The notes under the pieces are model-generated. The model had not been told where the DNA came from. It was given only the letters and a program-made list of their open reading frames with translations, and made no database searches. Shown here one piece after another: positions 49,650-61,700 of a DNA stretch of 64,000 nt. Location of the stretch: the NCBI GenBank assembly GCA_037039925.1, contig JAXRKP010000036.1, positions 194,501-258,500 of the forward strand. Reading direction: 5' to 3'. Numbering within the stretch: position 1 is the first letter of the stretch; every line of letters begins with the position of its first letter. The position numbers and the translations under genes are program-made. The DNA is from Doris montereyensis (lineage: Eukaryota > Mollusca > Gastropoda > Nudibranchia > Dorididae).

Positions 49650-49980
49650 ATAAATAAGATGGAGGAAAAGAAGAAAGAACCTACAGAACCAGATACAGCC
49701 AACTGTGGACTCAAGCTCAAATGAATGTATGACAGTTTCACTTCCTCGGTTCAAGTCAAGCCCGATAATTTCTACCAAGAGGATATTGTGTATTTGATAT
49801 TAATATTATTATATGTAATTAATATTTACACGACTTTGATTATAAAAAGACAATACTCATGTAGTAGGCAGACATATAGAGTAATTGTACTATTATTTTA
49901 GAGTCGCCTAAATTGATCTGTATGCTGTATACATAGTATTTGTAGTATTGTAGTGTATTTTTATGTACTTATGTAGTGTG
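49650..49980 (+). repeat. Direct repeat, right copy (pairs with 48105-48575)
   Basis: It shares GATCAAAGATAAATAAGATG, CAAATGAATGTATGACAGTT, TTTCTACCAAGAGGATATTG and GCCTAAATTGATCTGTATGC with the left copy. It is shorter by about 140 bp through internal deletions. Confidence 0.85.
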
Positions 49981-49994
49981 TTTGCGTGAGTGAG

Positions 49995-50525
<531 letters not shown>

Positions 50526-50564
50526 CAAACTTCTTAGTATTACTAAATTTGATTTGATTGATTA

Positions 50565-51040
50565 GAATTTACCTGTCCACCATAAGCGATGATCTGAGGG
50601 TAAATTTATTTAAGAGGAAACAGCAAAATGAAAGACATGTGAAAGAAAGAAAACCTACTATATCACTTGCCAGTTATCTGCAACAGCCAAGGAACCTTTA
50701 ACTTTAACGTGCAGTGTTGTGATCTGCACATGGGACCATTTTATCATCCGTCTCCTATGGGACTAGATGTCAATCCATCTACATGGACCAGGACGGATAG
50801 ATTTTACTTGAAGCTTTAATGTGCAGTGTTGTGATTTGCACATGGGATCTTCTTTTTATCATCCGTCTCCGATGGGACTAGATGTCAATCCATCCACATG
50901 GACCAGGGGGATAGGTTTTACTTGGAAAAAATAAACTTGAGAAAACTTTTCAACCTGCCAGGGCTTGAACCCATGACCTTTGGGTTGAGACTGAGAGGTC
51001 AACACCTTGCCTCTGGACTACCAAATCCCCTATGCCTACC
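50565..51040 (-). mobile_element. tRNA-derived SINE (family B) with internal 110 bp duplication
   Basis: The right end, read on the minus strand, gives an A-box-like TGGTAGTCCAGAGG and B box GGGTTCAAGCC. The block TGCAGTGTTGTGATCTGCAC with GACTAGATGTCAATCCATC occurs twice in tandem (about 50711-50805 and 50821-50915). The left end is the inverted GATCACC module. It is similar to 11795-11995. Confidence 0.75.
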
Positions 51041-52054
51041 GCCAGCTAAGGAGTGACTGAATGAACAAGAGAATGACAATAATTATATAATATTGACATT
51101 GACAGTACAGTCATTTAAGTCTGAAAATAAATTAATGTTAGATCTTGACTGAAACTTGTAAAAAACATTTCTCTAAATTTAAAGCAAGGCCAAGACCAAA
51201 AATCAACAGGTTGAAGTTAAGTTATATTTTATTTCAATTCTGAGAGAGGTAACAACGGCACCCTTTCCCAATCATGCTCGCAACCACCTGCAACAAACAT
51301 ATCTGATGGACTTGATTTGATACAGTAAATTATCAATATTGAGCCCATGCAGCCAGCCTTTTCCTTTGATGTGACTAGTAGGTTTTGTATCGTCAGTGAA
51401 CGAACCTGTCTAAACGCGTAAGTTTGCTTGACGTAATTTTTCAGAAGAAAAAACGTCATATTTATAAATCATCAAATCGGGCTGCAACCCAAACACTACG
51501 CTATGTTTTTTTTATAAGAAAAACGAAAATCTTTGTTTAGATCATGTGCGTAAACATTTTTTTTTTTTATTGGTTCAAGGCCTCCAATATATTTCAAGTT
51601 TTAAAACCACACGAAAGAAGCATGCGTTTAATCCTTTTAATGACAAATCTCAGTCATAAATAAATCCCATATATATAAATCGCTGACTTGTGCATAATTT
51701 AGACACTTTCACTGACGGCATACTTTTCTACCAATTAAGCTTGCCATGGAACATGAGTGTAGAAGTATAATAATAATAATAATAATAATAACAACACTAA
51801 ATGTTCAAATAAAATAATTTGCATGTAATAAACAGAATTCTCAAAGAAAGACACGCCAAAGCTGGTTTCAATGGGGCCTTTTCCCCCTGTTTTTAAATGA
51901 GAAAATAAATACATGTATATCATAATCATATTTCAGTTAATAGCTGTCTAAAATAGTTACTTGAATGAAAGCCAGTCAACGAACCTGTCTGCACGCGAAA
52001 TTGACATTGACATAAACCTACTAATACTAATAAATTTTTCTTTTTTTTTTATGT
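51041..52054. other. AT-rich intergenic DNA
   Basis: No gene recognised. A short AACGAACCTGTCT word with following ACGCG occurs at about 51405 and 51980. An (AAT)n run lies near 51770. Confidence 0.6.
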
Positions 52055-52214
52055 CACAAATCTGATATTCAGCTGCCAATGCTGCTATTCTACACAAATC
52101 TGATATTCAGCTGCCAATGCTGCTATTCTACACAAATCTGATATTCAGCTGCCAATGCTGCTATTCTACACAAATCTGATATTCAGCTGCCAATGCTGCT
52201 ATTCTACACAAATC
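52055..52214. repeat. 38 bp minisatellite, four perfect copies plus part
   Basis: Units start at 52055, 52093, 52131 and 52169, and a partial one at 52207. The core is GATATTCAGCTGCCAATGCT. The copies are identical, which suggests recent expansion. Confidence 0.97.
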
Positions 52215-52906
52215 GTGCTGTGGTGTAAATTGTTTCAACCTGTCAAGTTTTAATGTGTACAAACGTACACAAAAAGTTAATAAATAAGCGCTTATTGTTT
52301 ACTTACTTCCCATTTGTATTATTTGTATAAATCATACTGAAGATGAAAAAAAAAACCCTCTGCAAGCCAAATTTGATAATAAACAATCAACTTATTTCCC
52401 ACAATTCATCACAACCTTTAATTATTATTAATTGGAATTTAAATTTGAAACCATTGCATCATGCAGCAGGTTCCCAAATCTTTCCAATAAATAATAACCC
52501 ATAGATAAATCTGCCCAATTAAAAAAAACAAATGACAGTCTGCAATTCATTCAGGTAATTACAAATTCAAATCACAAACTAAAATCTTTAAGTTTTTATT
52601 TTTCTATACTTCATGAAATGAAAACATTATAAATAACATAATAATAATATATTAATATTAATGTGATTTCATTTAATGAGTAAAAACTTCTCCACATTAA
52701 AACAGTATAATATATATGATTAACCAAGGTTGAAAGCCATGAGCACTAAGTTAAAATGAAAACCACAATAAAAACAAATATACTACATGTATCATATCTA
52801 TATGCAATTGTAAACCATCATCTGACATTCAACAATTTTGTTTCCCACAATGAAAATTGACCTTCAAGCAAGAAGTAAAAGATATAGTTACATGTTTCGA
52901 CAATCT

Positions 52907-53245
52907 ATGAAAGTATAGGGGTGTGTCAAGGTTGGATAAGATTCTAAATGAGCATATCCGAGGGGAAACCCAAGAAGGTAGGCTAGGAATAGGAGACCGA
53001 GTTAGGGACAGCAGGCTGCGATGGTACAAATGTGTAAAGAGAAGGAATATGGAATGTATTGGACAGAAGATGTTGCGGATGGACATACCAGGCAGGAGGA
53101 AGAAGGGAGGACCAAAAAGATATATGAATATGATCTACGATACAACACAAGAGGATAGGACAAACTGGAGAAAGATGATCTGTTTTGGCGACCCCTAAAG
53201 GGAAAAGCCGAAAGATGAAGAAAAAAAGATGAAAGTATAGGGGTG
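52907..53245 (+). mobile_element. 5'-truncated LINE insertion with perfect 17 bp target-site duplication
   Basis: The direct repeat ATGAAAGTATAGGGGTG lies at 52907-52923 and 53229-53245. Between them is about 305 bp with an open frame (52923-53198) encoding a LINE C-terminus: SRLRWYKCVKRRNMECIGQK-like sequence, then PGRRKKGGPKRY and WRKMICFGDP. It ends in an A-rich GAAGAAAAAAA tail. This is the classical structure of a truncated target-primed insertion. The intact frame and perfect duplication suggest a fairly recent event. Confidence 0.9.
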
Positions 53246-53437
53246 AAAGGAAGCAACAAAAAATTGTCATAATACTGCACAACTTGTCATAAGTAGCAAA
53301 TTTTTATGAGAAGTTACAATTAAGGACGACATTGCGCTGGAAGGAAGATGATCGCTGACATTACATACATGGGATAACGTATTTTACTTTAAATATTTGC
53401 ATAAAACAAATTAATTTATGAAACATGCTTTCTGACA

Positions 53438-54199
53438 CATTCGAACCTCGCTACACCACCTTCCGTTAAACCGCCAACGTTTCACCTTTGTATGAATCAA
53501 ACAGTATACAAAAACAATGAAATAACTTGTTATACCACCATCTGCGAATGATTTGGCGTTAACGGCTATTACTACCTGGTGTAAAATGCAATTCATTACA
53601 CCGCTGTGTGCTTCACCACCCCTCCCCAAAGTTAGTAATGCAAGCGGGTAGAATTTAGTTGGGTTTAGTAAAAAATCAAGGAATCAAACACATACAAAAG
53701 CATCAGTACACAAAAGCATCAGTGCACTGTGTATCCTATTTCATCCCCCACGCGCAATTCGTCTCTCTCCTCTTTCATGTTACGTAATAATAGTGGACTA
53801 ACGGAACACAGGTGGATGTCTAGTGTGTTGTCAAATCTACCCCCATGCACTGCCTCATGTACTACTACTAGTAGTATTATAGTGGTCTTCACCTAACATC
53901 CCACCCCTGAGGAAACTGAAAAAGTGGGCTGTTAGATGGACTGAGACGTTAAGCGAAGACCTTAAAATCAAATTAGATTGGATCACATCGATTATCTTCC
54001 TCGTTGGAATACTAGCTACGGGCTATATGAGATTTGTCCTTAAAAAGATTAACCACATGCTTCTTTCATGTCTTTTTAAATACATTGGAGGCCTTTCTGA
54101 ATACTTGCTTAGGGTGTTTTCGTTACACCGCCATTCCCTATATAATGCCAAGTTACCACTGGCACAACACTAGTGCCGTGGTATAACAAGGTTTGGGTG
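53438..54199. mobile_element. Pogo/Tigger-like non-autonomous DNA element
   Basis: The left end CATTCGAACCTCGCTACACC and the complement of the right end CACCCAAACCTTGTTATACC align over 22 bp. All 6 mismatches are transitions, consistent with decay. The CGAACCTCG-TA style of end is typical of pogo elements (family knowledge). Bases outside are CA on the left and TA on the right. Internal TACACCGCC/TATACCACC words repeat. No transposase remains. Confidence 0.5.
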
Positions 54200-54330
54200 T
54201 ATATTCAAACCAGGTAGTTGTACTTTTCTCATCTCATTTTTATCTTGATTAATAAAACTAAAATACTTTTTAGTGTTAATATCTAAAAGAAATGTGAACT
54301 AAAAAAGAGGGGAAACACTCATATACTTCA

Positions 54331-54336
54331 TTTATT
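54331..54336 (-). terminator. DBF4: DBF4 poly(A) signal
   Basis: AATAAA on the minus strand, about 95 bp beyond the DBF4 stop codon. It is the first canonical hexamer after the stop. Confidence 0.6.
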
Positions 54337-54429
54337 TCTCTCAGCTTTCATCGTCCGTAATAAAAACTTTAAAATGTCCATCAACCAAGCCTATCCTACA
54401 CAACAAACCACACAATTGCACTCATAATA

Positions 54430-57400
54430 TTAAATATTGTTTGATGGCAAATTCAAATTTCTCCTATGGCCAACTGACTTTTCACACTTTTTAGGACTAA
54501 ACTGCAGCCGTTGTGGGCTCATATAGTTGAAGGAAACCACAGAATCCACTTTTTCAATGACGGGACTCATCTCAAGATCAGAGATACCTGTCAATCTCTT
54601 TTTTGTCGGAGAGGTAAACTGACTAAGTACATCAGGAGAAAAACATCTTTTGGCAGCTTTTCTAGGAGATCGTAACCCTGAAGAACCCGGTTGACTGGGC
54701 CTGACAGAAAAACGGCTGGGGGAAAACTGAGCAGTTGATGTATTCAGGTCATTGGCTGGTGTGTGGTCCAATTTGGCAGACGTGTTGAGATACGAGTCAC
54801 ATGCGTCATCCCAGGAGGAATTCGTTTTTCCGGGCGATGAGAGCGTTGGTATGAATGTCATGTAATCACCTAGATTGGAATGAAGAGATGCCTGGGGTGT
54901 GTTGTCATCTAAATGACCAGATTGTGATTTTTCTTCCCACACGATTCATCATCACTCTCACTGACCAGATTGTCACGTTTTCTATGAGCTTCCTTAACTG
55001 GGGAGGCATGCGAGTTATCTCCTGTTGGTTTTGGTTGGCTCGTAGTCTGTTCATTGTGTAATTTAGGAAAATCAACTTCAGTTGTGTCAGATGCCGAATA
55101 ATGTGAGGTTAAATCCTGAAAATCAGATTTGCTACCACTTTTATATCGCACCGAATTACTATATGCTGTATCATTACCTAAACAAGCAGAAGAACTATCA
55201 GCAACGAGTCCCTTCAAATTTTTATCTTCTTTGAAGCACGAAGAGAATCGTCTCTAGATGTAGATCGTTCTCTCTTGTTATTTTTCTTTGGGTGTTGCTT
55301 TAATGAATTGTACGACTTATTCTCTTCTCTAGTCCTTGACTTTTCTGTGCTATCATCCTTGTGAAAATTATCTGTTTTAGAGTGATGTGTAATTTGATCA
55401 ACTGCATTGGCTGTTTCAAACACAGAGGGACAACCAGCTTTGTCAACATTATCGTTTTCAAGGCTGTTCTCTAACAATGGCATGTTTGCACGTATAATTT
55501 CATCAACTTCTCCCATGCCTTCCTTTTCAGCGTTTATAGCAAGACTCCCCTCAAAATTATGTCCATCACAATTTAGAGGATTGTCTTCCTCCGAGAACTT
55601 TCGTTTCCCCTTTCTGTTGTCAGAACCAGAGCGCCTCATCTTTAATCTCCCTGAAGCAGATTTCCTTCCAGCCCGTCTTTCTCTATTTGAAGATCGTAAA
55701 TCTGGATCCTTCCCAATCTCAACTCTCCTTTGAAAATTTGATTCATTTTCGTCAATTCGGCTTTGCTGTGATCTCACAGGAGAGGATGTCTCAGCAAATC
55801 CAGGACTATTTTTATATATTTCTCTGCCTGTTTGTTTTAGAGGAGTTAGAGGAGTTGGTTTATCACATCCTGACTCCTTGTTTGTATCCTTTAATGTCGG
55901 CAACACATTCTTTTTCTTCTTGTTCGTGTGGGTAGTTTGGTAGGTTTGACCATCATTGAATGTGTCTAAGCCAACAGATTTGTCCTCATAGATTTCTTCT
56001 AAGGTAGAGGAATATGATTCGTCAACGGGATTCCTCTGAATTTTGAGACGCAGTCTTGGACTTTTAGGCTGATTGCCTTTGAGTCGATGATAAACCCTGG
56101 GTAATTTCATATGGTGCAACTGCAGAGTTCCAACTGTTTTCTTTAAATACAAAAGTTTTTCTCCTAATTCATTACTTTCATTCTTATCGCGTTTACGTTG
56201 GGCGCTTGAGTCACAAGTTGACAAAGGACTTTGGGAAATATCTTTACAAAGCTTCGACTCTTTCTCCTTTGTGGATGAAGTGGTCTGGGGTTGATGCCCT
56301 TGAGTTGGTACTGAAGGAGAATTATCTTTACCACACCACCTACAGAAGACCGACAATTTTCTTCAGTTTCACATTGGGACCAGTCTTTGTCACTGAGATA
56401 CTTGCACCAGTTAGCATCGGTTTTAGACAGAGCATTAAAGGAATGCTTGCCACGCCGAATCACGATAGCATACTTAGATTTACCAGATTTCTTATTCTGA
56501 CTGGAAGAAAGGTGTGATGTTGATTCTTTAGTTTTATCAGTCGTCTCTTCTGTTGATGCCAAAAGGTTAGAGGAAGAAGGATCATCAGACTCCCGTTTGT
56601 TTTCCTGACTGAGTTTGTACCACAATCTTTTCTTGGCCTTTAGAAGCTTTCTCTGTTTGTTAACCGAATTGGAACCGATATGCTTAGGAGTCTCTTCCTC
56701 CATGCCCTCTCCGTCATTGGCATACTGGCCCTCATGATTGAATTGTGTACAAGAACGTCTCTTTTTCACCCTCTCAGCTATGTTGGGTACAATTAACTTA
56801 CTCGGGGACACTGATTTAATGCTATCGGAACTGCACTCATCGTCTGTACTCCTAGAACATGTTTTATTCCAATCAACTGAAGTGCGAATCTTTTTCTCAT
56901 ATGATTTTGGTTCATCGACTTTCTTTGAAACATGCTTCACCTCCTGTGTATCATTCTCAAGACAATCATCTACACTGCTATCCGAGTTACAATCATCTAC
57001 AAGCATGGCTGAGATTTGTTCATTTTTACTTCCTTGACAGTTCGCCTTTTTGGATGGCGTGCTAAACTGTTTCTTCTGTAAATCAGTCAGCAACACTGCA
57101 GCTCCTTCTTTGTACTTTCCGTCATGAACAAGAAGTCTACATTGCCTGACACGTTCTCTACTACTGTTTGCAACACTGTCTGGAGGAATGTGCTCGTTTG
57201 ATTTCGCACATTCAATTTTCTTCTCAGAAATCTCAGACGCTGCGTCTTGACCGCCATCTTTCAAACGGCCGCCCTTACCACAATTTCCGGAATTCCGGTT
57301 CCCACCAACATCATTTTCAGGTGACTGAATGGTGGAAATTCTTTGACTTGAAAATTCACAAAAAAGCATCCTTTTGGTATCTTTGTTGAATTTTCGTCTC

Positions 57401-58754
57401 TTGCTTTTTGGCTGAAGCGTGGCACAGTCTGAACTGTTAGTGCATTTGTATTCCATCTTATCTCTCAATTTACTTTTGTCTTGGTGGACTTCACAAGCAT
57501 GACTTTCCTGAACTTCTAGAGATACCAGTTGTTCTTGCGACTGCTGATTTGATTCTACTCTTGTGTCAGGTGCTGTAGGCTTTGTTTCTCTATCACAAGG
57601 CTCCTTTTCTATGCATTTATTAACCTCCGTAAGTGGCACACAATCCTTCTGTTCAATGTCTCCCTTCCCAATGTCATTCAAGAGCTTTGTACATTTATTC
57701 TCCCCAGACGTCTCCTGACTGAAATGGGTCATGTCTCCTCGCTTTGATTTCCCAGAAGAGATTGAGTCAAAAAGAATAGGAGCGTTTGAATTTTTTTCTC
57801 TCATCTAACAACACATCACAACTTTCTTCAGACACTTTATTCGGTAATTCAGTGAAAAACAGACGATGAACCTTTTCTTCACATTTGTCTCCACCTACAT
57901 TCTTTCTCGTCCTAGTCTTAACACGGTCGGCTATACAGGGGACACTTATTTTCTCTTGTTCACCAATATTTTGAATTTCTTGTAATGTATTGATAGTCTT
58001 TGATTCTATTTCATGCGTTTCAAGAGCCGGCCCATGACTCGTAGAACATTCTAAAGAAACTGCCGTGTTTCGTACAGCTGTAGTTTCAGGTACGTGTAAC
58101 GTTGAACTACCACCTATGAGATCTGTTTTCAAAGTACATAACACATTTGTCAATAAACATTCAGGAACAGTTTCATCACCCTCCTTCACTTGTGCTGATT
58201 TCAAAGATTGCTGTGGACCACATGCTGATGAAGAACTGAATTCATCCTCCTTAGTGCCAGAAACATGTGCGTCTCCTTTTTCACACCCGTTTCCTCCAAA
58301 GCCAGTTTCTCTTAGGTTGCTGATTTTCTTCACATTTTCAGCATATGGGTTGGCTAGGATTCTCTCACTGATGGTAAAATTGATCTGAGTGAACGGATTT
58401 GAAGGCTGCAAACTAGCAAGAGGAGAATCTCGGAACACCATACACCGCTCCTGTATCCACGGCTTCTTTGACGGAGTTGGTTGCCGACGACGGGGAGATG
58501 TGAATATACCACTAGCAGTTGGCCTGCGTATTACGACAGCATGGGGTCTTTTATCTGTTTTCCCCTCCCCCTCCCCGTCACAAGATGAGGCGTCCGAGAT
58601 CAATCTGGCATCTGAACTGATGTCTTGGCCTGGCTGTGGAGTGCACATATCAAGTGCTACAATATCCTCTTGAAAGACATTCGCCGTTTTTATGGACGAC
58701 ACTGGTGAGGCCACGTTGAAATTTAGGGCCGGCAAAGCATCCGTCAGCTGTTTA
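54430..58754 (-). CDS. DBF4: DBF4 terminal exon, long disordered C-terminus, four frame breaks
   Basis: It joins the zinc-finger exon as ...KCKDKQLTDALPALNF. Visible blocks: RPHAVVIRRPTASGIF and SPRRRQPTPSKKPWIQERCM (about 58430-58540), NPFTQINFTISERILANPYA (about 58325-58400), KYAIVIRRGKHSFNALSK (about 56430-56490), QLHHMKLPRVYHRL (about 56090), SWDDACDSYLNTS (about 54775-54820) and FNYMSPQRLQFSPKK (about 54480-54525). Frame changes lie near 57795 (A7), 56353 (A4), 55216 (A5) and 54935 (GGGAAGAAAAA); the new frame continues without delay at each. The rest is polar, with Ser, Lys and Glu rich and many SP/TP sites as expected of a CDK-regulated protein. The stop TAA is at 54432-54430. Confidence 0.88.
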
Positions 58755-61700
58755 CTGAAATGAAAATGATACAAAAATTCATTATATGGATCAGCTTATC
58801 CACTTAACCCATTGCTTTTCAATGCACCAGATAATTCGATACCCCTTTTCAATGCGGCCGATCACAGTGATCGACATTGTACCTAAGAACTCTTCTAGCC
58901 ATAAAAACAGAAAACTATCACTATTTCCTTTAGAAGCTGGAATTAGGGTAAGAAACAAAGTGAAAATAGCATGCGCAGATTTAAAATCGACACAGTAGGT
59001 CGTACACAGCAATTCTTTTCAAACAAACAACTTTTACCAGATAAACAGAGGCAGGTGTAGCTTTTGAATATCTGAATAGTTTGTGGAATGAAGGTGTTTT
59101 AGACCAATTGGGTGAGGAAACAGAAGAAATTGGGATTTGGGGTGATGAATCAGATTGATTTTGAGTATGAGAGTGATAGTGGAGATAGATCTAGCCATGA
59201 AATTGAATGGTATCAGTGAAGAGCAATATCAAATTTGTATATTCAATTTTTACTCTCCTCAGCATAAACAACATATTTCTGTATATCAGAAACAAAATTT
59301 ATTTATTTATTCTTTTAAACTTTATTTTCTTGTTTAAATTTTTTTCCACGGTGCTAGCATGGGTGATTTAATATGAATTTTTATATTGTGGGATATGATT
59401 CCTCCCTGTGCTTGAAAATCAAGGTATGACGCAGGCTTGAAAAGCAATGGGTTAAATCAAAACTGAAGAAAACAAGCAGTTTGCAGTGAATGAGAAAGGG
59501 TCAAAATAAAAGTTATTAAATTGCTAGCTTCATTTAAGCAGAAAATCTACCAATGTGAGAGCTCATGCTGATTGTATAACTTTTGTTGAATGGGTGTTGT
59601 TTTGATTGAGTTCATTTCCCTCAAATAAAAATCAATTTCAAAAGGGTAGTCTAAAAATGGGAGGTTCTCTAAGTTAAAATCGCATTTAAATAATCAAAAA
59701 AATGATAACAGAATTTCAGTTGAGCTCTCGAAACATGTAAAAAGCCCCTTTTTGCTAATTGGAAATAAAATTTAATATTTTACCCATTTGCTACAATTTC
59801 TTCCATGTACTTACTCTTTACATTTTGGCTGGCCTTCACATTGTTTCTGTGAGCAATGCTGAAGTATCAAGTTTTGCATGAAGTCTACTGGCGGGCAAAG
59901 TTCTGAGATCAGAGAATCTAGTGATTCATAATTAGACTTGTTTCTTCCAAAGGACCGATGATCTTCGTTATTCAAGTGCTAGGGGGGAAAAAATGTGAAG
60001 ATACATATAAACTGACATTTTGGACGGTCAGACTAACACCCGCCATCCTAATTTTTAAATATTTTTTTAAAACCCACTTCAACTTCACGAATTTATTTTT
60101 AAGTTATCAAAGGTGAAAACATATTAGTGACTTTTCAACTTATTCTCTATATAATTCCAAACCCAAAAAGACTATAAAAATAGTATCAATTTAGAATGTT
60201 TAGAAATAAATTTAAAAAGAAAGGAAGAGGCTTTTATATCGTTATGTTCATTTCTGTTTGTTCTTCAAAATCTTACAACCATTCACATGTTCTAAGATAA
60301 CAAAAGTTGCAAAAGAAAAATAAAGATTCAAGATAACAAAAGTTGCGAAAGAAAAAGAAAGATCCAAGATAACAAAAGTTCAAAAGAAAAAGAAAGATTC
60401 AAGATAACAAAAGTTCCAAAAGAAAAATAAAGATTCAAGATAACAAAAAGTTCCAAAAGAAAAAGAAAGATTCAAGATAACAAAAGTTCCAAAAGAAAAA
60501 AAAGATTCAAGATAACAAAAGTTCCAAAAGAAAAAGACAGATTCAAGATAACAAAAGTTCCAAAAGAAAAAAAGAAAGATTCAAGATAACAAAAGTTCCA
60601 AAAGAAAAAGACAGATTCAAGATAACAAAAGTTCCAAAGAAAAAGAAAGATTCAAGATAACAAAAGCTGCAAAAGAAAAAAGATTCAAGATAACAAAAGT
60701 TCCAAAAGAAAAATGAAACCAATGAAAGAACCACGTTGAAAAAGAATTGACCCACAAGAAAAGAAAGAAGAGTTTTAAAACCAAAATAACCGTACTTTCT
60801 CTCATTTTACTTTCTTTGCACATATAATGGACGTCAACATACCTGATTCAAATCTTTGTACTTTTCCTCGCAGCACTCGCAATAACCTTGCAGTTTATCT
60901 GGCCGTTTTTTCCATTGATTTTCCACATTGCGCTTGACATCTCCAGTTGTAGTAATTGGCACACCAAGAAGGTCAGGTAATACATGTGTGTTTCTAAACA
61001 TGCTGCATTGAAAAGAAAGAAACAACACATTTTCAGGGAAAATTACAATACATAATGAGGGGTCTCTAGAGTGAAATCATTCTAGGTATGTCGAGTAAAA
61101 GAATTACAGTAAAACATCATTAAGAACTGTACTAAATCACCCTGATAATATTGTCTGAAACTATGCTCATTATGCACAACACAACAAAAACCTCAAACAA
61201 AAATTAAGAGAAAACATTCTCGATGAATTGCAGCTTTGTTTGTTTCAAATGAAATTTGCCCTGTCCACAATAGCGGTGATCTCGGGGTGAGGGAAACAAT
61301 AAGATGAAAGATAAGTAAAAGAAGAAAAGGAAAGAAATAGGACCTTACCTACTGATGACTTACAGCAAAACATCATAAGTTAAAAACTGTACCAAGTCAC
61401 CCCTGATGATACTTGCTGAGACCATTCTCCGTATGCACAACTACATACAACGTTAATGTATGAGAAAAGCATTCAGACCAATGTCAATAAGAACTAAAAA
61501 CCCCACCTGGCTCACTTATTTTAAACAACATGTAAACTCGTAGACTAAGATTACAATATAACTGAGCGTTTCTTAACATTTGGTTATTCAAACTGACACT
61601 CCCTTTTGGCAACAATTTAGTACTTTATAGTCATCACGTTGTCTGTAAATCTGACATGACCTTTCCCATCAGATTTTACAGCAATTGCAAACTTTTGCAT

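Noticed and set aside
51405..52000. Element bounded by the repeated AACGAACCTGTCT word
   Set aside because: The shared word is too short and no termini or internal structure support an element.
55407..58673. Plus-strand open frames opposite the DBF4 exon
   Set aside because: They are antisense shadows of a long, stop-poor coding exon and show no recognisable protein features.
60543..60823. Phe/Leu-rich membrane-like proteins on the minus strand
   Set aside because: They come from the 35 bp minisatellite and show exact period-driven repetition.
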